DNA of 64,000 nucleotides from Pseudomonadota bacterium (GCA_018240695.1 JAFEFH010000003.1:1-64000); one strand, 5' to 3'. Positions 7,659 to 16,618 are shown, numbered from the stretch's first letter. Program-made: numbers and translations. Notes: generated from the letters alone by a model not told the origin.

Positions 7659-7829
7659 ATGTTGCACTGGGCATTGGTTTTTCTCGTGGTCGCGCTGGTC
7701 GCCGCGGTGTTCGGTTTCGGCGGCATCGCCTCTACCGCCGCAGGCATGGCGCAGATCCTCTTCGTCGTGGCGCTGGTGCTCTTCGTCATCAGCCTGCTCG
7801 CCGGCTTCGCCCGCGGACGCAATCTCTAA
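7659..7829 (+). CDS. DUF1328 (YtjA-like) small membrane protein
   Basis: 56 residues, almost all hydrophobic: [20 protein letters not shown] then [12 protein letters not shown] and a second TM segment ending FARGRNL. This is the classic DUF1328/YtjA pattern of two TM helices around a GGIA-AAGMA turn. Function unknown; homologues are often stress-induced. The ATG at 7659 was chosen over an upstream in-frame start because the family begins MLxWAL. An exact EcfG-type promoter precedes it. Confidence 0.9.
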   Translation: MLHWALVFLVVALVAAVFGFGGIASTAAGMAQILFVVALVLFVISLLAGFARGRNL

Positions 7830-7871
7830 CCAGACCGAAGCGCGGCGCAGACCGCGATACAGGAGGCTTTC

Positions 7872-8198
7872 ATGTCATATCGTGGTCTTTGCATCGCCAT
7901 CGTGGCCGGCGCCCTCGCGGCGGCCTGTACCCACACCGAGCGCCGGACGGTGGTCGTGCCGTCGCCTGTCGACGATTCGTGCACCTACTACGGCTACACG
8001 CCGGGCACTGAGGCCTATCGCGTCTGTGTCGACCGCGAAGCGGCCGCCCGCGCCCGCGGTCGCATGGCGCGGACTTATGCGCGTGATCGCATCGTCGCCG
8101 ACTCCCAGGATGCCTGCGTGTCCTACGGGCTGATCCGCGGCAGCGAGCGTTACGAGCGCTGCGTTCAGCGCGAGATCAACTACCGCAACCCGGCCTAA
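7872..8198 (+). CDS. lipoprotein with two Cys-bounded repeats
   Basis: 108 residues. A lipoprotein signal ends in the lipobox LAAAC (Cys20). The mature protein holds two related units, CTYYGYTPGTEAYRVCVDRE (about 35-54) and CVSYGLIRGSERYERCVQRE (about 82-101), each with a Cys pair spaced 15 residues and separated by an Arg/Ala-rich helix. This repeat is seen in small alphaproteobacterial lipoproteins of unknown function. RBS AGGAGG lies 6 nt before the ATG. It follows the DUF1328 gene by 42 nt and may share its promoter. Its stop overlaps that of the convergent gene at 8195. Confidence 0.82.
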   Translation: MSYRGLCIAIVAGALAAACTHTERRTVVVPSPVDDSCTYYGYTPGTEAYRVCVDREAAARARGRMARTYARDRIVADSQDACVSYGLIRGSERYERCVQREINYRNPA

Positions 8199-9109
8199 CC
8201 CGAGTGGCGATCGAATTGTGACCTGAGGCGATCGCGCGCGGCATTGCCGGCCGCGCGATCCCAGCAGTTCACGATCGCGACGCGGAAGCCGCCCGGCGGC
8301 ATGGCGTGGCGATCCTCGTTCCAGTCTTCGTGGAATGTGATTTGCAGGCTCGAGACGCCCGGCATGGTGGCGATCTCGGCCTGCATTTCTTTGGGCGGAT
8401 GGCGGTAGCGCCGTCCATGCGGCATGAACAGCACGACGCTGTAGCCGCGCCGGCGGGCGCTATCGTCGAACCGCCACTGGCGATCCCGGTACAGCCGCAC
8501 CAATGCCTCGACCCACGGTCGGCCGCCGTAGAGATCGGGCCATTGGTCGGCGAAGCGCAGATGGCCTTCGATGATGCGGCCGGCGATCGTCTCGAGATTG
8601 ACCAGGCCGGTGTATCCGCCGAGATGCTTCCGGCACCAGGCGCCGCAGCCCTCCTCAACGACGCGATCGGCCTCCGGGCTGACGTCCCAATAGTCGAAGG
8701 TGCCGTCGCCGCTCGCGATGCCGCGCGCGTGCCGCCACCATTGCGGCACGCCATCGACCAGCGCCACATCGCTGCTGATATGCTCGCCCTCCAGCAGGGT
8801 CGACCAGAAATGGCCCGGCCGATAGGCCGCGAGATAGTCGGCGTCGGACTGGAGACGACGGCTGCCGACGCCCATGCCCTTGAGATTGTAGATCGGCTTC
8901 GAGAAGACGGGATAAGCAGACGGCATGACGCCGTGGGGCGCGGCCTCCAGTCCCTGACTCACAGCGACCGCAAGTTTGTCGTAGATCCACCGGTGTGTTG
9001 GATTCCAGACCCAGGCGTCGCTGTCCTCGGTGGGGATCAGCACATCGTCGGGACAGACGACCGTCTCGAAATATTGAGTGCGCCACGGGTCGATTTCGCA
9101 AATCGGCAC
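8195..9109 (-). CDS. hypothetical protein, possibly ATP-grasp superfamily
   Basis: 304 residues, no family recognised with confidence. The middle and C-terminal parts recall an ATP-grasp fold: VFSKPIYNLKGMGVGSRRL, then FWSTLLEGEHISSDVALVDG with WWRHARG, and a late LVNLETIAGRIIEGHLRFAD that could supply the Asn/Glu metal ligands. There is no signal peptide or TM segment, so it is probably cytoplasmic. It is divergent from egtB with a 106-nt gap and convergent with the lipoprotein gene. Whether it is linked to ergothioneine is not shown. Confidence 0.7.
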   Translation of the reverse strand: MPICEIDPWRTQYFETVVCPDDVLIPTEDSDAWVWNPTHRWIYDKLAVAVSQGLEAAPHGVMPSAYPVFSKPIYNLKGMGVGSRRLQSDADYLAAYRPGHFWSTLLEGEHISSDVALVDGVPQWWRHARGIASGDGTFDYWDVSPEADRVVEEGCGAWCRKHLGGYTGLVNLETIAGRIIEGHLRFADQWPDLYGGRPWVEALVRLYRDRQWRFDDSARRRGYSVVLFMPHGRRYRHPPKEMQAEIATMPGVSSLQITFHEDWNEDRHAMPPGGFRVAIVNCWDRAAGNAARDRLRSQFDRHSG

Positions 9110-9215
9110 TTGCTTCCTTTTGCTCGGCAGGAGGAGGCTAGCACAGGTGCGGCGGCGAGGGAGAGGCGGGCAACGCGCTTCCCTCGCCGGGCGTTAGCAC
9201 CGGTGCGGAGGTATC

Positions 9216-10433
9216 GTGTCCCATCCTGAAACGCGTCCCGTACCGGCCCCCGTCCTGGCCAACGCCCCCGCGCGCTTCGAACGCTTCCTCGCGGTGCGCG
9301 CCCTCTCCGAACAGCTCGCCGCGCCTTTGTCGTCCGAGGATCAGACCGCGCAGTCGATGCCGGATGCCAGCCCCACCAAGTGGCACCTTGCGCACACGAC
9401 CTGGTTCTTCGAGACGTTCCTGCTGCGGCCGCACGCGCCGGACTATCGCGCTTTCGATCCGGCTTACGAGTACCTGTTCAACTCCTACTACGAAGCGATC
9501 GGCCCGCGCCATCCGCGTCCGCAGCGCGGCCTCGTCACGCGTCCGGGTGTCGCCGAAGTCATGGACTATCGCCGCCACGTCTCGGACGCGATGGCCACGC
9601 TGATCGAGAAGAACGAGGCGGGCTGCGCGCCGCTGGTCGAGCTGGGTCTCCATCATGAGCAGCAGCATCAGGAGCTGCTGTTGATGGACATCAAGCATCT
9701 GCTGTCGTGCAACCCGTTGCGGCCGGCCTATGACCCGGCACCGCCGCCCCCTATGCCGGCCGCGGCGGCCTTTCAGTGGCGCGCTCTGGAGGGCGGGCTG
9801 GTCGAGATCGGCCACGACAGCACCGGGTTCGCCTTCGATAACGAGGGCCCGCGGCACAAGACGTGGCTCGAACCCTTCGCCATCGCCTCGCGGCCGGTGA
9901 GCAACGCCGAGTATCTCGCCTTCATCGAGGAGGGCGGCTACCGGCGGCCGGAGTTCTGGCTGTCGGCGGGATGGGATTGCGTGACCGGCCGCGGCTGGGA
10001 AGCGCCGCTCTATTGGGAGAAGAAGGACGGGCAGTGGCAGGTCTTCACGCTGCATGGACAGGCGCCGATGCGCGTCAGCGATCCGGTGTGCCATGTCAGT
10101 GGGTACGAGGCCGCGGCCTACGCCAAGTGGGCCGGCGCGCGCCTGCCGCGCGAGGCCGAGTGGGAGTTGGCCGCGACCGACAGTGCCGGGCTCGTTGGCA
10201 CGGGGGCGGTGTGGGAATGGACCGCCAGCCCCTACATCGCCTACCCCGGCTATCGCGAGCCGCCCGGCGCGATCGGCGAATACAACGGCAAGTTCATGGC
10301 CAACCAGATGGTCCTGCGGGGCGGTTGCATCGCCACGCCGCCGGACCATATCCGTCCGACCTATCGCAACTTCTTTCCGCCGGATGCCCGTTGGATGTTC
10401 GGAGGGATTCGCCTCGCAAAGGACCTCCGATGA
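9216..10433 (+). CDS. egtB: ergothioneine biosynthesis protein EgtB (hercynylcysteine sulfoxide synthase)
   Basis: 405 residues. EgtB is a non-heme iron enzyme that joins hercynine to gamma-glutamylcysteine or cysteine using oxygen. An N-terminal DinB-like domain carries the iron ligands, with His in [12 protein letters not shown] (about 57-60) and the H-x3-H motif in HHEQQHQEL (147 and 151); a C-terminal formylglycine-generating-enzyme-like domain ends VWEWTASPY and RGGC. GTG start at 9216 is set by the RBS CGGAGG 6 nt upstream. It overlaps egtD by 4 nt. egtA and egtC are absent, as is common outside actinobacteria. Confidence 0.93.
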   Translation: MSHPETRPVPAPVLANAPARFERFLAVRALSEQLAAPLSSEDQTAQSMPDASPTKWHLAHTTWFFETFLLRPHAPDYRAFDPAYEYLFNSYYEAIGPRHPRPQRGLVTRPGVAEVMDYRRHVSDAMATLIEKNEAGCAPLVELGLHHEQQHQELLLMDIKHLLSCNPLRPAYDPAPPPPMPAAAAFQWRALEGGLVEIGHDSTGFAFDNEGPRHKTWLEPFAIASRPVSNAEYLAFIEEGGYRRPEFWLSAGWDCVTGRGWEAPLYWEKKDGQWQVFTLHGQAPMRVSDPVCHVSGYEAAAYAKWAGARLPREAEWELAATDSAGLVGTGAVWEWTASPYIAYPGYREPPGAIGEYNGKFMANQMVLRGGCIATPPDHIRPTYRNFFPPDARWMFGGIRLAKDLR

Positions 10434-11404
10434 ACGGATCCGTGCTGACCCTCGACGACATTGCCGCCGCCGACCGCGAGGATTTCCGCCGCGAGGTGCT
10501 GGCGGGATTGGCGCAAAAGGCGCGCGCGATCCCCGCGCGCTTCCTCTACGACGCGCGGGGCTCCGCGCTGTTCGACGAGATCTGCGAGCTGCCGGAATAT
10601 TATCTCACGCGCACCGAGACGCGCATCCTGGCCGAGCGCGCGCCCGAGATCGCGCGGCTGGCGGGGCCGCATCCGGCGCTGGTCGAGTTCGGCAGCGGCT
10701 CCAGCGTGAAGTCGCGCCTGCTGCTCGACGCCATCGGCGATCTCGCGGCCTATGCCCCGATCGACATTTCGCGCGAGCATCTCGAGGCCTCCGCGGCCCG
10801 GCTGCGGCGCGACTATCCCGGTCTCAATGTCGAGCCGGTGTGCGGCGACTACATGACGTTGGAACGCCTGCCGCACATGGGCGCCGACGGACGCCATCTC
10901 GGCTTCTTCCCCGGTTCGACCGTCGGCAACCTCGAGCCGGCCGATGCCACGGCGTTCCTGCGCCGCGCGCGCCGTCTGCTCGGCGACGACGGCGCCCTCG
11001 TGCTGGGCGTCGACCTGCGCAAGGACGCCCGGGTGCTGCACGACGCGTACAACGACGCCGCGGGCGTGACCGCGGCGTTCACGCTCAACCTGCTGCGCCG
11101 CATGAACCGCGAGCTGCACGCGAGCTTCGATCTCGACGGCTTCGCCCACGAGGCGTTCTACAATGAGGGCGAGGGCCGCATCGAGATCTACGTCCGCAGC
11201 CTGCGCGACCAGCAGGTCAACGTGGCTGGTCGCAGCTTCGGCTTCGCGCGTGGCGAGCGCGTCCACACGGAATATTCCTACAAGTACGACCTGCCCGGCA
11301 TCGAGGCGCTGGCCCGCTCGGGCGGCTTCCGCATCGGCGCGTTGTGGACCGATCCGGAGAGGCTGTTCGCCGTCGCCTACCTCGAAGCGGCCTGCACAAA
11401 ATGA
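10430..11404 (+). CDS. egtD: L-histidine N-alpha-methyltransferase EgtD
   Basis: 324 residues. EgtD transfers three methyl groups from SAM to histidine to give hercynine, the first step of ergothioneine synthesis. The SAM-binding loop reads [16 protein letters not shown] (about 83-98), and [12 protein letters not shown] is the family motif. ATG 10430 lies in the egtB stop (ATGA), so the two enzymes are coupled; this gene order (egtB first) reverses the pathway order. A GC hairpin follows the stop. Confidence 0.94.
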   Translation: MNGSVLTLDDIAAADREDFRREVLAGLAQKARAIPARFLYDARGSALFDEICELPEYYLTRTETRILAERAPEIARLAGPHPALVEFGSGSSVKSRLLLDAIGDLAAYAPIDISREHLEASAARLRRDYPGLNVEPVCGDYMTLERLPHMGADGRHLGFFPGSTVGNLEPADATAFLRRARRLLGDDGALVLGVDLRKDARVLHDAYNDAAGVTAAFTLNLLRRMNRELHASFDLDGFAHEAFYNEGEGRIEIYVRSLRDQQVNVAGRSFGFARGERVHTEYSYKYDLPGIEALARSGGFRIGALWTDPERLFAVAYLEAACTK

Positions 11405-11405
11405 A

Positions 11406-11432
11406 GCCCGCCTCCGGGGACCGGAGGCGGGC
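11406..11432 (+). terminator. GC hairpin after egtD, no U-tract
   Basis: A perfect 12-bp stem (11406-11417 with 11421-11432) and a 3-nt loop starting 2 nt after the egtD stop. No T-run follows, so it may act as a transcript stabiliser or weak terminator. Confidence 0.5.
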
Positions 11433-11550
11433 GTAGGGCCGGGCGGGGAGGGAGGCATCGCGGAGCGGGGGGCAGGGGCGATACCAGAATACCCGGCCGT
11501 ATCCAATCAACGACGCCCCGGCCCAAATGGTTGCGGGGAAAATCCGAAAA

Positions 11551-12042
11551 TCAGCGCGAGGCGCCAAGTGCCTCATTTGCCCGGGAAATATTGACCTCGT
11601 GCGAGGTCAGCATGGCCGTCAGGTCGGCATGCAGGGCATCGTCGCGCACCCTGGGGATCATTTCCTTGAGCTTCTTCACCACCCAGCCCTGGCCGCGGTT
11701 CAGGAAGGCGATGCGCTCCTCCATGCCGGGGATCGCCAGGCACTTTTCCTGGAAGGCGCCGACCTTCGTCGAGGCGGGCGCGCCCAGCGCCTTCAGCTGC
11801 TTCAGCAGCATGGCGCACCAGCGCGCCTCGTCCTTGTGCACGTCCCGCAGCAGGTCGGCATAGGCAGAGCCCGCGGCGTCGGCGGCGCTCTTCAGCGCAA
11901 CGCCGGTGCCGGCGCGCTCGGCCTCGAGCAGTTCGTTGAGGAACGCCGCGATCTCGGCGCGCGGCGCATAGCCCATGTAGGCGTCGTCGGCCTCGTGCGC
12001 GAGGCAGGCGGGGGAACTCGGTTCGTTCGGCTTGCTGCTCAT
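11551..12042 (-). CDS. DUF6306 ferritin-like protein
   Basis: 163 residues, all-helical. The motifs AYMGYAPRAEIAAFLNELLE, DVHKDEARWCAMLLKQLKAL, AFLNRGQGWVVKKLKEM and ALHADLTAMLTSHEVNI fit the DUF6306 family, which has a ferritin-like four-helix look with Glu and His in repeated positions. No function is known. The start at 12042 has a good RBS (GAAGGGG). It follows the amidohydrolase gene by 16 nt and is probably cotranscribed with it, with no evident link in function. The family name is from memory of its motifs. Confidence 0.75.
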   Translation of the reverse strand: MSSKPNEPSSPACLAHEADDAYMGYAPRAEIAAFLNELLEAERAGTGVALKSAADAAGSAYADLLRDVHKDEARWCAMLLKQLKALGAPASTKVGAFQEKCLAIPGMEERIAFLNRGQGWVVKKLKEMIPRVRDDALHADLTAMLTSHEVNISRANEALGASR

Positions 12043-12058
12043 GTCGTGCCCCTTCGCG

Positions 12059-13186
12059 TCAGGCCGGGTGCCACCAGCGCCCGGCCAGCACGACGCCGGC
12101 CGAGACCAGCCGCTTGTCGCCCACCATCGTCTCGCCGATCGAGTCGGCGTAGTCGAACTTGCCGGCCGTGACGTCGATCACCGTCGCCTCGCCCACGCTG
12201 CCGACCTTGAGCGTGCCGAGGTCGGGCCGCTTGATCGCCGCCGCCGCGTTGCAGGTCGAGAGCTTGATCACGGTGTGCAGGTCGACGCCGAGGCACAGGA
12301 ACTTCGACATGGTGGTCAAGAGGTCGAAGGCCGGCCCCTCGATCGAGATCACGTGCACGTCCGATGAGATCACGTCGGGCAGGAAGCCCGCCGCCAGCAT
12401 CCTCTTCGTGGTGCCGAAGCCGAACGAGCCGCCGCCATGGCCGATGTCGAAGATCACGCCGCGCGCGCGGGCCGCCAGGATCTCCTCGCGCACCTTGCCG
12501 TCGGCGCGCACCGGCGCGTTGGGGAAGGGGCGGAAGCAGTGGGTCAGCACGTCGCCCGGCCGCAACCGGCTCACCACCTCGTGGCGCGACGGCGGCGGCG
12601 CGTCGAGATGCGCCATCACCGGCAGGCCGACTTCCTCGGCGACGTCGAGCGCGATGTCGAGCGGCATCACGCCGTTGTCGCCGCTCGCCGACTTGCCGAC
12701 GCGCACCTTGATGCCGAGCACGAGGTCCTTGTGCTCGCGCGCCACGCGCACGCACTCGCGCGGATCGAGCAGCCGCATGTCGGCCGCCTCGCCCACCATC
12801 ACGGTCTTGGAGAAGGCGAAGATGCCGGGGAAGGCGAGGTTGAGATAGGGCAGGATGCGCACGGGCGACGGCTCGATCACGTGCTTGCGGAAGCCGTGGA
12901 AGTTGCCCGGGCCGGCGCTGCCGGCGTCGATGAAGGTGGTGACGCCGCCGGTGCGCGCCAGTAGCTCGGCCTCGACGCCGAGAGAGGTGCCGCCCCAGTA
13001 GACGTGGGTGTGCAGGTCGATCAGGCCGGGCGTGACGATCTTGCCGCCGACGTCGCGCACGTCCTTGCCGGCGAGGTTCTCGCCGATCGCCGCGACCTTG
13101 CCGCCGGCGAAGGCGATGTCGCACACCTTGTCGATACCCTGCGACGGATCGATCAGGTGGCCATTCTTCAACACAAGGTCGTTCAT
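12059..13186 (-). CDS. amidohydrolase/deacetylase family metallohydrolase
   Basis: 375 residues of the dihydroorotase-like amidohydrolase superfamily. The HTH metal motif is in GLIDLHTHVYWGG (about 55-67). LGIKVR supplies the Lys usually carbamylated to bridge two zinc ions; later ligands appear as MAHLD, LTHCF and SSDVH. The family hydrolyses amide or imide bonds and includes deacetylases and enamidases; the substrate cannot be named. It is first in a pair with the DUF6306 gene. The 141-nt gap upstream holds an AT-rich stretch (13233-13260) and no clear promoter. Confidence 0.87.
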   Translation of the reverse strand: MNDLVLKNGHLIDPSQGIDKVCDIAFAGGKVAAIGENLAGKDVRDVGGKIVTPGLIDLHTHVYWGGTSLGVEAELLARTGGVTTFIDAGSAGPGNFHGFRKHVIEPSPVRILPYLNLAFPGIFAFSKTVMVGEAADMRLLDPRECVRVAREHKDLVLGIKVRVGKSASGDNGVMPLDIALDVAEEVGLPVMAHLDAPPPSRHEVVSRLRPGDVLTHCFRPFPNAPVRADGKVREEILAARARGVIFDIGHGGGSFGFGTTKRMLAAGFLPDVISSDVHVISIEGPAFDLLTTMSKFLCLGVDLHTVIKLSTCNAAAAIKRPDLGTLKVGSVGEATVIDVTAGKFDYADSIGETMVGDKRLVSAGVVLAGRWWHPA

Positions 13187-13327
13187 CGACGTCTACTCCT
13201 CGAAACCCAGCCGCTCGGCGGCTTCCGTTTTCCCCGTTTTAAAATCAGAAAAATAAATCGGGCCGCTTCTGCATCATCGCATCTGCACAGGCATCATAGG
13301 GCCTGTGGCGCGAAACACCCAACATGG

Positions 13328-14545
13328 TCACGTCCGCCCATTTGTCATTGACCGGCCGAGCTTTCCGGCCCGCGGCAGGGAGAGTTTCTCGAGCCCCAGC
13401 CAGTCGGCCATCAGGCGCAACTCCTCGCGCAACGGACCGGCCACCGCCGCCACGTCCGCGCCCTCCTCGAGATGGGCGGCATGGACCAGCAGGGTGCTGT
13501 TGGCGCGGTCGGCCTTGAGATCGACCCGCGCCACCAGCCGGTCGCCCAGCAGGAAGGGCAGCACGTAATAGCCATGCACCCGCTTGTGGACCGGTGTGTA
13601 GATCTCGATGCGGTAGAAGAAGTCGAAGATGCGCTGCGTGCGATCGCGCTCCCAGATCAGCGGATCGAACGGCGCGAGCAGCGCGCGCGCCTCGACGCGG
13701 CGCGGCTGGCGCGCCTGCGGATCGAGATAGCCCGGCTTCTGCCAGCCCTCGACGGCGACCTGGAGCAGTTCGCCCGCCTCGACGAGCTCGGCCAGCCGCG
13801 CCTTGGTGTCGGCGACGCCGAGACGGTAGTAGTCCCGCAGGTCGGTCTCGGTGGCGACGCCCATCGCGCGCGCCGACAGGCGCAGCAGCTCGCGTTGCGC
13901 CTCCTCCGGCGTGGGCGTCGGCATCGCCTGCACGGCGGCCGGCAGCACCCGCTCGGTGAGATCGTAGACACGCTCGAACGTGCCGCGGCGCGTCGCCGTC
14001 GTCAGTTCGCCCGCGAAGAACAGCCATTCGAGCGCGAGCTTGCCGTCGCTCCAGCCCCACCACGCGCCACGGCCGGGCCCGGCATTCGACAGTTCCGAGG
14101 CCGCGAGCGGGCCGCGGTCGGTGACCTCGCGGCGGATCTCGTCGATATATTTCTTCTTCTCGCGGCGGAAGCTGTGCAGCTTGCCCTTGCCGTCCCCGTC
14201 GTTGCGCGCCGCGCGGTCCATGCGCCAGCGGAACAGCGGCTGCGAGGCGAGCGGCAGCAGAGAGGCCTCGTGCGCCCAGAACTCGAACAGGCCGCGCCGA
14301 CTCTTGCGGCCCCAGGCGATGTCGTCGAGATGCTCGCTGTCGTAGTTGCCGAGCCGCGAGAACAGCGGCAGGTAATGCGCCCGCGTCAGCACGTTGACCG
14401 AATCGATCTGCAACAACCCCAGCCGCTCGATCGCGCGCTTCACATGACCGACATTCGCCGTGCCTTCGGGCCGTGCTTGGCCAAAGCCTTGCGCCGCCAG
14501 CGCAATACGGCGAGCGGCGGCCGTGGAAATTTTCTGTCTGGGCAT
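13328..14545 (-). CDS. winged-helix DNA glycosylase-like protein (YcaQ family)
   Basis: 405 residues matching the YcaQ/AlkX family, whose members unhook interstrand DNA crosslinks and remove bulky alkyl adducts. The QxD catalytic motif is in LLQIDSVNVLTRAHYLPLFS (Gln46, Asp48). FWAHEASLLP and GWQKPGYLD are other conserved blocks; the C-terminus is a winged-helix region. No export signal. The ATG at 14545 abuts the DUF559 stop (TAAATG), so the glycosylase may now be read from the cassette upstream. Confidence 0.88.
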   Translation of the reverse strand: MPRQKISTAAARRIALAAQGFGQARPEGTANVGHVKRAIERLGLLQIDSVNVLTRAHYLPLFSRLGNYDSEHLDDIAWGRKSRRGLFEFWAHEASLLPLASQPLFRWRMDRAARNDGDGKGKLHSFRREKKKYIDEIRREVTDRGPLAASELSNAGPGRGAWWGWSDGKLALEWLFFAGELTTATRRGTFERVYDLTERVLPAAVQAMPTPTPEEAQRELLRLSARAMGVATETDLRDYYRLGVADTKARLAELVEAGELLQVAVEGWQKPGYLDPQARQPRRVEARALLAPFDPLIWERDRTQRIFDFFYRIEIYTPVHKRVHGYYVLPFLLGDRLVARVDLKADRANSTLLVHAAHLEEGADVAAVAGPLREELRLMADWLGLEKLSLPRAGKLGRSMTNGRT

Positions 14546-14956
14546 TTAAGGAGCACTCCCTCCCCCGGAGGGGGAGGGTCGGGGAGGGGGATCTTGCTCC
14601 CAGTCGCGATGCGAGACCGCCCAGTAGATTGTTTCAATCACTGCATCGCGTTCACTGAAGATTTGTCCGTTCCAGAAGCGAAGCACGCGAAACTGCTGGG
14701 CTTTTAGAAACGCCGTACGAGTCTGATCATAGTCCGCGCGCTCAACGTGCTGGCTGCCATCGAGTTCGATGACGAGCTTGTTCTTCAAGCAGGCGAAGTC
14801 TGCGATGTAACCGCCGATCGGCACCTGACGCCGGAAGCGAGCCCCGGGGATTTTCCCACCGCGTAGTTCTTGCCATAGGCCTCGTTCGGCATCGGTCGCC
14901 GAATTGCGAAGGTCTCGGGCGAATCGTCGTGCTGCTGGTTTTGAGTCGGGGCGCAT
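14546..14956 (-). CDS. DUF559 (Vsr-like) endonuclease-family protein
   Basis: 136 residues of the DUF559 family, related to very-short-patch-repair endonucleases (PD-(D/E)XK fold). Core motifs: ARDLRNSATDAERGLWQELR near the start, FRRQVPIGGYIADFACLKNK, LVIELDGSQH with the catalytic-type E-x-D, then FRVLRFWNG. I prefer the ATG at 14956 over the TTG at 14992, because the earlier start lies in the inverted repeat. The last 15 residues (Pro/Ser/Gly-rich, ending GGGSAP) are encoded by the left inverted repeat. The stop directly abuts the ycaQ-like ATG. Confidence 0.85.
   Translation of the reverse strand: MRPDSKPAARRFARDLRNSATDAERGLWQELRGGKIPGARFRRQVPIGGYIADFACLKNKLVIELDGSQHVERADYDQTRTAFLKAQQFRVLRFWNGQIFSERDAVIETIYWAVSHRDWEQDPPPRPSPSGGGSAP
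14557..14592. repeat. 36-nt inverted repeat, left copy, flanking DUF559 gene
   Basis: A GC-rich 36-mer whose reverse complement matches 14992-15027 at 32 or more of 36 positions. It also holds a short internal palindrome (CCCCCGGAGGGGG). It overlaps the 3-prime end of the DUF559 gene. Confidence 0.85.
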
Positions 14957-14991
14957 TCTGTCGAAATTGCCGCGCCATTTCCTGAACAGCA

Positions 14992-15027
14992 ATCCCCCTC
15001 CCTAACCCTCCCCCTCCGGAGGAGGGA
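14992..15027. repeat. 36-nt inverted repeat, right copy, flanking DUF559 gene
   Basis: Partner of 14557-14592 in opposite orientation, with internal palindrome CCTCCGGAGG. It separates the DUF559 gene from the KTSC gene and ends 3 nt before the KTSC stop. Together the copies bracket the nuclease gene as a cassette. Confidence 0.85.
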
Positions 15028-15029
15028 TA

Positions 15030-15242
15030 TTAGAGGCGGAGGGATTCGTAGCGGCCCTTGATGTGGTCGTTGAGGAACGTGCCTTTGGACGGGGCGGCCA
15101 TCAGGGCGGCGAAGATGTCCGGCGGGACGTCGAGATAGCGATAGCGCAGGCCGGAGTCTGCGAAGTCGATCTCCATGCACCGCGTGCGCGCGTCGTAACC
15201 GACGGCGGCGAGGACGGACGAAGCGACAGGACGGAGATCCAC
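15030..15242 (-). CDS. KTSC domain protein
   Basis: 70 residues from a GTG start. The KTSC fold is recognised by SSVLAAVGYDARTRCMEIDF, then YRYLDVPPDIFAALMAAPSK and GTFLNDHIKGRYESLRL; in this family the Lys-Thr-Ser-Cys positions vary, and here the late Ser is replaced by Thr. Function unknown; KTSC domains are found beside nucleic-acid enzymes and lysyl-tRNA synthetases. The GTG overlaps the amidase stop by 1 nt (TAGTG), so it is the second gene of that operon. Confidence 0.8.
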   Translation of the reverse strand: MDLRPVASSVLAAVGYDARTRCMEIDFADSGLRYRYLDVPPDIFAALMAAPSKGTFLNDHIKGRYESLRL

Positions 15243-16618
15243 TAGCCCCCCGCCAGCGCGGTCTCCGCGCGCTGCGCCATCGCGAGAAGCGGCCGGTCGT
15301 GCAGGCGCGGCGCCACGATCTGCATCCCGACAGGCAGGCCGTCGCGGCCGGTGCCGCAGGGAATGGAGATGCCCGGCGCCAGCGCGAGGTTGAACAAAGG
15401 CGTGAACACGGCATGGCCGCGCGGGCCGACTTCGCGGTTCTCGATCACCTTGGGATAGACCTGCTCGACCGGCCAGGCGACGCAGGCCGAGGTCGGGGTC
15501 AGCAGGTAGTCGTACTCGGTGAAGAACTGGCCGACGGCACGGGCGCAGGCATCGGCGAAGCGGAAGGCCGCGACGACGTCGGTGCCGGGCACGGTGCGGC
15601 CGCGCGCGATCAGGTTGGAGACGTTGTCGCCGAACAGATCCTTGTCCTTTTCCTGGTGCGGGCCGTAGAGCAGGGCCGAGGCCGCGGCGTTGACCGCGCC
15701 GAACGCCGTCTCGCTGGTCTCCTCGGGCCACGCGATGTCGGCTTCCTCGATGCGCCAGCCGGCGGCGCGCAGGCGGGCGACTGCCTTCTCGAACGCCGAC
15801 ATGACGTCGGCGTCGACCGCGACGTTGAGGCCGAGGCGGGGGCTGACCGCGATGCGCGGCTGCGCCGGCGGGGCGATGTCGAGCGTCGCCACCGAATGCG
15901 GATCGCGCGGATCGGGGCCGGCCATCACCTCGAAGGCGACCTTGGCGTCGGCCACCGATCGGCCCATCGGCGCCACGACGCCGTAAAGAGGTCCATACGC
16001 GCCGCCGAAGCCGAAGGGAGTGGGGATCGCGCCCGCCGAGGTCTTGAGGCCGACGACGCCGCAGAGACCGGCCGGCCGACGGCCCGAGCCGCCGCCGTCG
16101 GTGCCGAGCGCGATCGGCGTGAAGCCGGCCGCGAGCGCGGCCGCCGCGCCGCCCGAGGAACCGCCCGGCGTGAGCGCGATGTTCGCGGGGTTGCGCGAGG
16201 GGCCGTACACCTTGTTCTCGGTGTGGCCCTTGGCGGCCATCTCGGGCGTGTTGGTCATGCCGAGGAAGACACCGCCGCCGTTGCGCAGGCGCTCGACGGC
16301 CAGCGCATCGCGGGGCGGCTTGAAGTCCTTGTAGAGCAGGGAGCCGTTGGTCACGCGGCGGCCCTTCACCCACGTCGTGTCCTTCACCGTGTAGGGCACG
16401 CCGAGGATCGGCCCGTCGAAGCCCTGCTTGCGGCGCGCGTCGACGGCATCGGCGGCCGCGCGCGCCTCGGCGGGATCGAAGTCGACGATGGCCGTGAGCG
16501 CCTTGTTGCGCGCCTCGACGCGGGCGATCGCGGCTTCGGCCACGTCGCGCGCCGTGGTCTTGCCCGTGCGCACGGCGGCGGCGATGGCGGCGGCGCCCTG
16601 GTCCAGCAATTCGGTCAT
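15242..16618 (-). CDS. amidase signature family hydrolase
   Basis: 458 residues. Amidase-signature enzymes cleave amide bonds with a Ser-cisSer-Lys triad. The Lys is in GVPYTVKDTTW (about 80), the cis-Ser in TPGGSSGGAAAALAAG (about 158), and the nucleophile in the GTDGGGS motif (about 180), followed by GRRPAGLCGVVGLK. It could act on an aryl or aliphatic amide, or be a non-tRNA GatA homologue; gatB and gatC are absent. It is divergent from the DUF2161 gene by 50 nt. Confidence 0.9.
   Translation of the reverse strand: MTELLDQGAAAIAAAVRTGKTTARDVAEAAIARVEARNKALTAIVDFDPAEARAAADAVDARRKQGFDGPILGVPYTVKDTTWVKGRRVTNGSLLYKDFKPPRDALAVERLRNGGGVFLGMTNTPEMAAKGHTENKVYGPSRNPANIALTPGGSSGGAAAALAAGFTPIALGTDGGGSGRRPAGLCGVVGLKTSAGAIPTPFGFGGAYGPLYGVVAPMGRSVADAKVAFEVMAGPDPRDPHSVATLDIAPPAQPRIAVSPRLGLNVAVDADVMSAFEKAVARLRAAGWRIEEADIAWPEETSETAFGAVNAAASALLYGPHQEKDKDLFGDNVSNLIARGRTVPGTDVVAAFRFADACARAVGQFFTEYDYLLTPTSACVAWPVEQVYPKVIENREVGPRGHAVFTPLFNLALAPGISIPCGTGRDGLPVGMQIVAPRLHDRPLLAMAQRAETALAGG

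Noticed and set aside
9181-9215. Possible EcfG site upstream of the 8195-9109 gene
   Set aside because: The -35-like box reads GCTAAC and does not fit GGAAC or GCAAC; spacing alone is not enough.
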